Source of the DNA: Heterobasidion occidentale
Taxonomy: Eukaryota > Basidiomycota > Agaricomycetes > Russulales > Bondarzewiaceae
Assembly: GCA_039111635.1 (NCBI GenBank)
Contig: JBCAQO010000004.1
Location: forward strand, 186,001-250,000
DNA: 64,000 bases
Reading direction: 5' to 3'
The notes under the pieces are model-generated. The model was given only the letters and a program-made list of their open reading frames with translations, had not been told where the DNA came from and did no database searches. Below are positions 55,937 through 64,000 of the stretch, one piece after another (position 1 is the first letter of the stretch; each line of letters begins with the position of its first letter). The position numbers were made by a program, and so were the translations under genes.

Positions 55937-57573
55937 CTATACGAGATCGTCATCGAGAGGCAGGCACTGCTCAATACCGTGAGTCAGGATGTCAGAGGGA
56001 GTGGATATGCTGACTGCGAGGCTTACGCGAAATTCGATGAATGCGTCACTCGTGCCCCCGCGCGGCTTCGGTGAGGGCATCAGGAACTGCAGACTCAGCA
56101 GCCCCTCCGCGTCAATCCTCAGCGACGTTTTCGTCGAGCTCTGCAATGCACGTGCCGTGCGCGCTATATGCGCCAGTCGGTAGCTGGCGCTTCTCGTCAG
56201 CGGCAGATCCATTCGGATGTCAGAAGGAGCTCATACCTGAAGCTCATGGTTTGCGCACACTCGAATGTCTCGAGGACTTCTCGATCGTTTGGGTAGTCCA
56301 TCTGTCACCAATACGTGGTGCGCAGGCGCACGCATTGATCGAAGTGGCGAAAAGGAGTTAGGGTGTGAATGAAACTCGAAACGCTTGAAGGGGATTAACG
56401 GACCTCTGTACTGCCAAGGATCCCGTTAGCCTGGATGCGCAACATCGGTTTGAGAGCCGTAGATCGCGATGTAGTCGCGCGCGCGTTGTCCCGCTGAATT
56501 GGCGGATTGCCTATGAAGGTGAGCTTGTCGCAAGATGGATCTAGCGAGAAGAGCGCGTCGCGAAGCCAGGAAGACTGCAGCCTTGCGTGAGCCCCTGATT
56601 AAGGGGAGCGAATGAAGTAAGAGACCTTCAGAATAATCTTCAGCACCCTGACCGAACAAAAGGAGTCAGAGAAACGTGCGGTTGATGAATACAGTACAGA
56701 AACACACGTTTGATCTGCATCAAAGGGAAGCTCGAGATGCGGTTCCGCTTCATATGTTACGATCTCAAATGTAGCGGTTGGTCCGGCTGCTTCTCCAGCA
56801 CTGGTATCCGCTGACGATCAGGTTCCGACTTGACGCTAAACACAATATAGTCATGCTCACATCAAGAACGTTAAGGGATGTCCAGGACCGACATACGACA
56901 TACGCATGCCAGCCCCCTTCTCCCCAGTCCCGTGAGAGAAGTACTGCTCAATCCGCCCATTGTTGTCCAGTGCGTTGGCAAAAGGTGCATCGTCCTCCTC
57001 GTCATCATCACCAGCGTGGCGCCAGCTTTTCTGCTTAGGCCCACTGGTGCCTGCACCCGATGTATGAAATAAGTTGAGACAGTCAATGAGCCTATTGAGG
57101 GGTATCTCTACTGCAGTATTTTCGGCGAGGTCGGAGTCGGTGGATTGGGTGCTAGGGACGGGGGTGTTTGGGCGGCTTTCTGGCGGCGGATTGTACACAT
57201 ATTCATCAAAAGTGTCAGCGAATACATAAGCAGTTGCTTTTTCAGTGAAGAAGGTTAGAAGGATGTATGCTTGAGAAGATATGAGCCACCTAGAAGAGTG
57301 CGAGCTTCTTCGACTGTTACTGTGAACCCAGTCTTCGTGATGTTCATGGTAGCGCGCTTGTCATGACGTTAGAGGGGGCATCTGTACAAAGCGAAAGTCG
57401 AGCTGACGTTTGAAAAGTTGACACCACGAAGCAGTTCTGCGAAGTAACGGACATCATGCACGGATATCGTAAGTATCTGTCCCAGCGATTCGGGTCAGAG
57501 CTGAAAAAATCATGAGAGAGTCAAGGGGACTGACGGGCACAAGAGGCTCTTCTTCTTGTATTTGTGATGCCAT
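55937..57573 (-). CDS. RAD1: DNA damage checkpoint clamp subunit Rad1 (9-1-1 complex)
   Basis: Rad1 subunit (Rec1 in Ustilago, Rad17 in budding yeast) of the PCNA-like Rad9-Rad1-Hus1 clamp that activates the ATR checkpoint. Ten exons on the minus strand: 57535-57573, 57408-57476, 57290-57356, 56861-57236, 56708-56800, 56626-56647, 56404-56574, 56237-56301, 56027-56183 and 55937-55966, giving 362 residues. Seen: ISVHDVRYFAELLRGVNF, FTVTVEEARTLLATAYVF, an acidic insert (DDDEEDD), PHLELPFDADQTVLKIILK, WLRDALFSLDPSCDKLTFIG, LRIQANGILGSTE, DAEGLLSLQFLMP and an ending CLPLDDDLV. Exon 6 is only 22 nt. It is convergent with PDX1, with stops 139 bp apart, and divergent from the PLC-like gene. Confidence 0.94.
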
Positions 57574-57888
57574 TCATTTACCTACTGGTAGCTTCGTTGT
57601 ACTATTTTGATATCTGGCTAAAAGATTTCAGATGAACAAAACTTACTCACGAGAGTAGTGAAGGGGTTGAGAGAAGGATATTGACGCGACCACTGAGACG
57701 CGTGCGTCACGTGTAGCGCTCGTTTCCCCAATAAGAGGTGTTCTGAGTCATCGGAGTTTGATGGGAAGATGCAAGGTCGTCAGAACAGTCACAGCGGAAA
57801 CTGCACGGTGTGATCCATCTATGGCTGTCTTCCCGTTTCTGAAGACCTCAAAAGCCTGATCGCAGCCGTCTGGAGGCCCAATTCCCCC
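57574..57888. promoter_or_regulatory. divergent promoter region, RAD1 / PLC-like
   Basis: 315 bp between divergent start codons. No core element recognised. Confidence 0.4.
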
Positions 57889-59446
57889 TTGAATTGCAAC
57901 GACATGCGCCGCAAGCTCATAAACCTCACCAACTCGATCGTGTCCATCAGAACGCACTCGCAGCGAGACGAGAAGGAGTGCACAGTCCTCTCGAACGCTT
58001 CAATCGACTTGCCCCACGCCGACCGTCATTTCTTTCTAATAGGGGCCAGGAGCATCGCTCCTAGCTCCAAGGGTGCATGGTCTCCATCCTCAGAAACCAT
58101 TTCTGGCGAGGTATTCTTGGTGAAAGTCAAGAGACTAGGAAGAGCTCCCTGGGGGCTTGTAAAGGTCTCTCCTGTATGCCCGTGGCGGGTCTATTACAGA
58201 CGGGTGCGTAATAGACCTCAATGGCTTCACCCTCTCAAAATAACGCCATAGGTCACAGGCCTCGAAGGAGCACGTTGATATCTTGCTTTTCGAGAAACGC
58301 AATCTTGCGGCGTTTCTGTCACAAGTGCCAGACAGGACGCCTCTATCCTCCCTTAGCCTCCCTGGTACGTCTTCATCTCGAGATATCCATCCCACGCACG
58401 AAATTGATGAACATCTAGGGACGCATGACACGTAGGCTTTGTTGTCTTGAATCCTGGTTCTCAACATTTGACATCTCTCCAGCATGGCTTTCTACGGTTG
58501 GCCCGTCAGCCAGTGTCAATCTACTGATACCCCCTTGCTTGTTCAACTTGTCTCTGGCATCCGAGTGCTTGATATTCGTCTTTCCTTGATCAAAGGGAAA
58601 CTCTTATCCTACCACAGCACATATCCTCAGCGCACGCCCTTCCTGAAGATTCTTTCTGACCTGCACGCGTTCCTCACATCGCCTATATCATCCCGCGAAA
58701 CACTCGTTGTGTCTATCAAACAAGAAAACTATGCGGACGTCGGTGCAATCGAATTCTCCATAGCGGTGAGGAGAGATATTCTTGAAGGTCCAGGCGGTTT
58801 GGATATGTGGTTTCTTGAAAACCGTATTCCGAGGCTGGGGGAAGTGAGAGGACGAGCGATTATGTTTAGCCGGTTTGGCGCAGACGGGACAGGCTGGGAT
58901 CGCGGGTTAGAAGGCATGGGAATTCACCCGACGCGTTGGCCCGATAGCGCGAAAGAGGGTTTTACCTGGGAGCTGAAGGGGACGCTGGTGATGACGCATG
59001 ATTGGTCAGTCTATCTATAACTTGATTTCTTCCCATCTCCTGACGCCGCGACCGGCAGGTACCACATCCCTTCTTTCCTGTCGATACCCGAAAAGGTTGA
59101 TCTCTCAACAAGCCTACTGGTGCCTTCCGCAAACAATATATCCACTCCCGTACTGTCCATAACCTACTTCTCCGCCTCGTCCTTCCCGTTTGCCACTCCG
59201 ACTGTCGTGTCCACGGGCTTCGGATGGCCACGCTTCGGGTTCGGCGTCGAAGGTGTGAACAGCAGAGTGGCGCGGAGGCTGCTAGATGCGCTCAGCGAGA
59301 CGGTCGACAGGAGGGCGGACTTAGGCGAGGGGCCGAGGATCAGAGCGTGGACGCTGATGGATTTCTTTTTGGAGCCGGGCGACGCTGGTGTAGTTCCGCT
59401 GTTGGTGGAATGTAACTTTAGGGGGCGTGCGGGAGAGAGGTTTTGA
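57889..59446 (+). CDS. PLC-like phosphodiesterase (PI-PLC X domain)
   Basis: TIM-barrel phosphodiesterase of the PI-PLC X superfamily; fungal members of this type have no known substrate. Exons are 57889-58164, 58259-58364, 58419-58431, 58483-59004 and 59059-59446, giving 434 residues. An N-terminal beta-rich domain (INLTNSIVSI, SNASIDLPHADRHFF) precedes the X box: SLSLPGTHDTMAFYGWP with the first catalytic-type His, VLDIRL, SYHSTYPQ with the second His, VSIKQE and WF.ENRIP. The 13-nt exon 58419-58431 encodes the GTHDT core itself. The C-terminus ends with FFLEPGDAG and LLVECNF. No secretion signal was seen. The first exon's start could be an in-frame Met five codons later. Confidence 0.88.
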
Positions 59447-59630
59447 TGACATCGACCATGATATGCATGTTTGTACTCTATACTATCACGGACTTATACG
59501 ATGGAAGGATTTACTGTATTTTACATTGCCATGTCCAGATTCTCTAGGCCTTGGTTTGCGTTAGTCTATTTTTGCATGACGTGATGAGAATTACATACGT
59601 GACGACAGTGGTATCGGTATACCTCGCGAA
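59447..59630. other. intergenic
   Basis: 3' side of the PLC-like gene. Nothing recognised. Confidence 0.35.
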
Positions 59631-59897
59631 ATGACACGTCTTCTCACGATCTCTCTCATGGCATCTATCAGCGTTGCGCAGTGCAGTGAAACCTCTGGAG
59701 TGCTAAACAAACCGCTCCGTCTCTGTAGGCTGCCAGGTAAGCCCGTCGAGTTCGCCATATCTCTCACTGAAACTGCAGCCGCAGGACCAGGGAAATATCA
59801 ATCAATACTTGCTGCACGCAACGTTGCCTCAGCATGTCATCCAGTGTGCCCCAATGGAATCTGCAGCCAGCGATCTGGATCTATCCTGTGCAAATAG
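59631..59897 (+). CDS. candidate small secreted cysteine-rich protein
   Basis: A single open frame of 88 residues, family not recognised. It starts with a short signal-peptide-like segment (MTRLLTISLMASISVAQ) with a plausible cleavage site before Cys18. It contains six cysteines, four of them clustered in the last 22 residues (ACHPVCPNGIC...LCK), compatible with three disulphides. Size and pattern fit fungal small secreted proteins. No promoter element or homologue can be shown here, and a frame this short may be chance. Confidence 0.35.
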   Translation: MTRLLTISLMASISVAQCSETSGVLNKPLRLCRLPGKPVEFAISLTETAAAGPGKYQSILAARNVASACHPVCPNGICSQRSGSILCK

Positions 59898-60197
59898 TTT
59901 CCGTGTTTCATGATCAGCTGTCCTGCTTAAAGCTTAAACATTTTCGAAGACGATATGAACCCTTGGACAGCTTCCTGAGGCGACCCGATCTGCACAAGCG
60001 AATGTGGCTGACGTGACGCAAGGGCCACGCCACGTTCCAGTTAAAGCGCTGAATCTGCAGCAATTTGGATCGTCTACGGACGTATAAGAGACAGGGAAGC
60101 ATCTGTCCTCCTCGGTTCACGAGCGTCCCCACACCGCATAGTCGTTAGGCTGTTCTTTTTCTTTTTCTCTATCTTATCTATTCTCACCTCACAAACT
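59898..60197. other. intergenic
   Basis: Upstream of the F-box gene; a pyrimidine-rich CTTTTTC stretch (about 60153-60180) precedes the start. No gene seen. Confidence 0.35.
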
Positions 60198-61064
60198 ATG
60201 GACCGCTGCCCTATGGAAGTATGGAAACTCATCTTTGAGTTCGCGTGTACGGACGACGGCACCACGGGGTGTTCGCTCGCCCTCACTGCCCGCTGGACGA
60301 ACTTCCTATCTGCGAGCGTTCGGCTGCAGTCCATCGGTGTCAAAACCGCCGAACAGCTTCCCCGTGTAGCCGACATGCTCGAGTCCTTGCCGCAAGACCG
60401 TCGCCACACCCACATCCTATCCATCTCCGACCACGCCCTCTGCGATCAGAATGAGATGCAGGAAGAGCATTTCTTCACGCCGTTGCAAACGCACACTATT
60501 GCCGCTGCCGTAAAGCGGATCCTTACGGCACTGGCATCGACACTGCAGTCGTTGTCCATGGACTTGAGCATGTCAGCGAGCTTCCCCTCCACGCTGGTAC
60601 CCGTGCCCCTGCCTGCTCTGCAGGAACTCACTGTCAGGGGCATGCTCTCTCGCCCGACTACGGACGCGCCATTACAACCCCTCCCCTCCCTGAAGCGCCT
60701 CCACATTCACTTCACTAGCTGTCTGAATGCTGGCATCGAAGGCTGGCGCCTCCTTGAGGACCTACCGTGGATCACACCTTCGCTCGAAGAGCTCCACGTC
60801 CACGGCCTTATCTGGTACGGCCAGCTCTCTCAATATCTTCGCCACACGATCTACTCCCGCACCCGCCAGCCCCTCTTCAACAGGCTCAAAATCTTCGTTG
60901 CGCTATCTTCTCTAATGGACGGATTTGACGACACCCTGGCCCAGACGCAGTACCAAGTCTTTTTGTGGGAGCTAGGAGATTTGGCGCAGCAGGACTTGGA
61001 AGACAAGTTGGTCCTTGTTCCCCCGAGGGGCGAAACTTGTTTAAGGAGAGCCGTCACCGTATAG
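60198..61064 (+). CDS. F-box-like/LRR protein, intronless
   Basis: A single open frame of 288 residues. The start MDRCPMEVWKLIFEFACTDD is the first helix of the short F-box form common in mushrooms (P.E.W..IF..ACTDDG), followed by CSLALTARWTNFLSASVRLQS and leucine-rich segments. Probable SCF ligase adaptor; target unknown. It lacks introns, unlike most genes around it. Confidence 0.78.
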   Translation: MDRCPMEVWKLIFEFACTDDGTTGCSLALTARWTNFLSASVRLQSIGVKTAEQLPRVADMLESLPQDRRHTHILSISDHALCDQNEMQEEHFFTPLQTHTIAAAVKRILTALASTLQSLSMDLSMSASFPSTLVPVPLPALQELTVRGMLSRPTTDAPLQPLPSLKRLHIHFTSCLNAGIEGWRLLEDLPWITPSLEELHVHGLIWYGQLSQYLRHTIYSRTRQPLFNRLKIFVALSSLMDGFDDTLAQTQYQVFLWELGDLAQQDLEDKLVLVPPRGETCLRRAVTV

Positions 61065-61621
61065 ACCTGCTGGTAGCTATCGCTTCATGCGTTTTCATTC
61101 CCCGTCTTATAGCTCTACGGCCGTTAATGATTTACCCTATCTTGTACGTTTTCTCACTTGACTCGGATCGTCAGTGCATTTATTAGAGCTTGGTTGACAG
61201 GAGTCCTATTACGCTTCTGTCCAGTTTAGAATACGGCCCCTTCCTATAATGGTATACGATTTACCTTTTCAACGAATCGTTTTCGTTGAGGTTACTAAGC
61301 CCTCTATTCCTCTACCGAATAAGCCCTTTGACAGTCGCAGGGTCGGATCAGCCTATGTAGGTCGTCTCCGAGCAATCGTGTTTTGGACTGCGCTGCTCGA
61401 GGATAGGAGTGCTGAATGTCTCGGATGGCGGGTCTAGAGCAGTAAAGGAGGCTATGCAGCAGTGAAAGCTCCTAAGCGATTTGTGCATAAATAGGCTGCC
61501 TTTCTAAGGACGGACTGCATCACCGTTCTCCCTTGACCCCTTACTCGTCCGAATCTCTGAATTACCCGTCTTCGCTCAACTCTTCTACATACACTCGTCT
61601 TTGATCGTAAATCCTTTCAAC
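61065..61621. other. intergenic, no gene recognised
   Basis: Short frames only. The last 100 bp look like a C/T-rich leader for the next gene. Confidence 0.35.
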
Positions 61622-62220
61622 ATGATAATGATCTGCATAGGCGCGTCTGCTTTCATGCTGGTCATGACGGCCATAGTCACAGCCCTCTCAACCCTGGTAC
61701 GTGCCAGCCTTAGTTGTCATCGCTCGAAGTCATCCCACTAACTCCTATTCACAGATTTTTGTCAAACTGCTCATCACCCCACAGCAAGTCATCATCGTTA
61801 GACCGTCTCCTTCACCTACGTCTCCGTCCTCGTTTTCCATAGAAACCCTCGTATCCCCGCCAGCTGTACCTATTTCTACGGCAATCCGCAACCTTCTGAC
61901 CGGAAAGCAGACCGGTGCGGTGCAAGTGGTAGATTCGGACACGGTCAAAGAGGAGGCTCCGCAGACGGCAGCCAACGATCAACAAGGTGCTTCATTTCTT
62001 TTCGTTCATTCTCTGCAGCTTACTCACCGGATATGCGGTAGGAGTGGACAAAACCCGTTGTAGGTCTAGCAGTGCCCCAACACCCTCGTCTGGATCCCCA
62101 CCATTCAAAGGTGACTTGACTGCTGCGCGTCCAACACGCCCACGCATAGACCAGCGTGATCGTCTGACTTCTTATTTTGGTCGCCGTGGGTCGAAAACAC
62201 CCGCCGCAGCCGCAGCCTGA
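61622..62220 (+). CDS. small membrane-anchored protein, unknown function
   Basis: Exons are 61622-61696, 61755-61986 and 62042-62220, giving 161 residues with closed phases. A long N-terminal hydrophobic segment (ASAFMLVMTAIVTALSTL and IFVKLLI) is probably a signal anchor. The rest is Pro/Ser/Thr-rich and basic at the end (RPTRPRIDQRDRLTSYFGRR). No family recognised. The model depends on weak composition evidence plus regular splice sites. Confidence 0.5.
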
Positions 62221-62649
62221 ACTAGTACACCCTTGTTCGGGCTTTAGGATACCCACACATTGCTGGCGATATGAATTGCGCTTCGTATACCATAGAAAAC
62301 CCCACGATACCAATCCAATATAAAGTGATAGATTACATGTTTGTTTAAACATCCTCACGGTGTGAGCGAGTTCTATGTTCTCCGTGTAGTTCGCTACTTT
62401 CTGGTCGAACACTACGCTTTCTAAATCGGGATACGAGCGACGGTTTGTCACACGCCTTGACAAAGTCGAATGTCGCCGACTCCGACAGGGCTTCCGTCCA
62501 TCGCTCACACCACCACGTAGAGCTCCCCACCTCGTCTGCAGAAGCGGTCATTCCTGCTCAAACCCCCTACTCACTGATATGCCAGCTTGATCACACGCTT
62601 TCTTTTAACTTGTAATATCGCTAACTCTGCGCATTGTATTTCGGACACG
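62221..62649. other. intergenic, no gene recognised
   Basis: 3' side of the small membrane protein gene and upstream region of the last F-box gene. Confidence 0.35.
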
Positions 62650-64000
62650 ATGAGCTACACGGGCACACTCATCGATCCACCGGCTGTGTTTTTGCATCCA
62701 CGACCTCTCGCTTCACATCCGTCAAGCTTTATTCTGCTCCCCCTTCTGCCTAAGAAGAACCCGCCCAAGTCCTTACCCGCAGAAGTCTGGTCCAAAGTAC
62801 TCGCTTATGTGTTCGCAGGGGACGGGCTGGAGAAGATGGAGGTGAGGCAGAGGCGAATGGCCTGTAGGTTTAACTGGAGGACCGCATTTGTGTGTAAAAG
62901 CTGGATGGTGAGTCTTTGATTGTTGACAGGCCGCGTTTTGTTTTGGGCTTTAGACTTGCAACTGTGTGTCTTGTTCTATATCATCTGCGCTCCCTAACAT
63001 GCTTTATGGACACTAACTCATGGTTTTTTTGCAACCTATCAATCAGGATATCGCTCTGCCACTGCTTTACGCACACGTCAACATCTTCACTTTGTCTTCG
63101 TTGGAAAAATTTGTGTCTTACCTCTACACTTCTGACCAGAAGTGGGATTCCATCCGGCGGATACCATATTCTACTCCAGGGCGATGGGTCCAATCTCTTG
63201 ATATTTCTGAGATCACCTTCCTTAAACCAGAGGCGCTCTACATCGACTCGCTGCTCACAAAGCTGTTCCCACTCCTGCCTTTTCTAAATCGCTTGACTCT
63301 TCATATCCATCTGACTATGAGTAATAGGGCTCTGGAGACTTTGTTGTTCAAAGATGGCGTTGAGAGGCTTCAGTCTCTGAAAGGACTGAAGGTATCCCCT
63401 CTTCAAATTGGGACGTACGTTCCTGACATGTATGATCCCGTCATTGAATTGCTTCGATGCTGCCCAAGCATCGAAGAATTGGAGCTTGCGAGCCCAGATG
63501 ACGAAGCTACTCACCAGTATTATGCATATACACCCGAACCTGATATGCCTGCTCCATCAGCCCCACCCCTCTGTCTTTCTCGCCTGCGTTCGCTCGCCCT
63601 TGTCACAATACCGTTGTCGCCCCTCTTATCCTCTCTTCTCAACGCATCCCTTCCTTCTCTGCACCATCTAATGGTAACCCCTTACGACGATAGCGTTTCG
63701 TCACCCACTAGCAAGCTCCTGGCTCAGCACGGCTCCCTTCTCACAACTCTCCACGTGAACACGCCAAAACACTGGCCGACTGTCCCTCAGCCATCACAGT
63801 CGCGCATCCTCCTCGATTCTCCTACGCTCAAGCACCTTTCACTTGAGTATCCTTTTCCGATGCTGGTTGTGCCACCGGGGTCCACGCATCCCTTACAGAT
63901 CCTCACCATTCCACGGCCGAACATCAGGTTCTTCCGTGACCTGGAATACCTCCTCCCGCGTCTTCCCCAGCTTCGAGCTGTGCAGCTGAAAAATGTAAAA
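62650..64000 (+). CDS. F-box/LRR protein, cut by the window end
   Basis: Exons are 62650-62907 and 63047 to the window end, at least 404 residues, frame still open at 64000. The F-box-like part is KSLPAEVWSKVLAYVF followed by RTAFVCKSWMDIALPLLYAHV. It continues with DLYTS-like and RWVQSLDISEITFL, and many leucine-rich segments (LRSLALVTIPLSPLL, LKHLSLEYPF). Probable SCF adaptor. The 139-bp intron is longer than the local average. Confidence 0.82.

Noticed and set aside
56404..56574. Possible frameshift in Rad1 around a GCGCGCGCG run
   Set aside because: Recounting the run shows the frame from LTFIG to LRIQANG is continuous.
1..64000. tRNA, rRNA, CRISPR arrays, insertion sequences, riboswitches
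   Set aside because: I looked for tRNA B-box-like sequences, regular spacer arrays and terminal inverted repeats with a transposase and found none. A covariance-model scan would be needed for a firm negative.

Overview
The window is nuclear DNA of a filamentous basidiomycete, most likely an Agaricomycete. The evidence is a fungus-specific elongation factor 3, many short introns of about 45-65 bp in nearly every housekeeping gene, several F-box/LRR genes of the mushroom type, and a fungal pyruvate dehydrogenase protein X. No operons, CRISPR arrays, IS elements or tRNA/rRNA genes were seen. Gene models were built by hand from open frames, GT-AG (and three GC-AG) splice sites, intron phase and family motifs. 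Coordinates are exact where phases close, but no transcript data were available.

Left part (1-14 kb): a decayed C-terminal piece of a V-ATPase subunit a gene (about 1.5-1.96 kb); eEF3 (2561-6043); an M50B-like membrane metallopeptidase (6656-8261); an F-box/LRR gene (8911-10598); cytosolic tryptophanyl-tRNA synthetase (10872-12656); and, convergent to it, a LOG-family nucleotide hydrolase (12839-13868, minus).

Middle part (14-42 kb): NTF2 (minus) diverges from a conserved fungal protein of unknown function. A Rab11 GTPase (minus) diverges from an L-rhamnose mutarotase-like gene. Next come a frame-broken F-box gene with a truncated neighbour copy, CWC22 (minus) diverging from an LACTB2-like metallo-beta-lactamase hydrolase, an ITFG1/TIP-like FG-GAP membrane protein, a C2H2 zinc-finger protein, an unknown protein with a duplicated module, and dynamin Vps1.

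Right part (42-64 kb): a repeat-rich intergenic stretch, TATA-binding protein, two unknown conserved genes, the sterol sensor SCAP/Scp1 (minus) diverging from pyruvate dehydrogenase protein X, Rad1 of the 9-1-1 clamp (minus) diverging from a PLC-like phosphodiesterase, a small secreted cysteine-rich candidate, an F-box gene, a small membrane-anchored protein and a last F-box gene cut by the window end.

The genes do not form one pathway; they are ordinary housekeeping functions (translation, splicing, trafficking, transcription, DNA damage, sterol sensing). The most striking signal is in the gene structures. Very small internal exons of 5, 9, 13 and 13 nt sit in or near functional motifs, and three introns use GC instead of GT. 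Two essential genes (TBP and CWC22) have a one-base frame break that looks like a sequence error but could in each case also be removed by splicing a 29-nt GT...AG segment.
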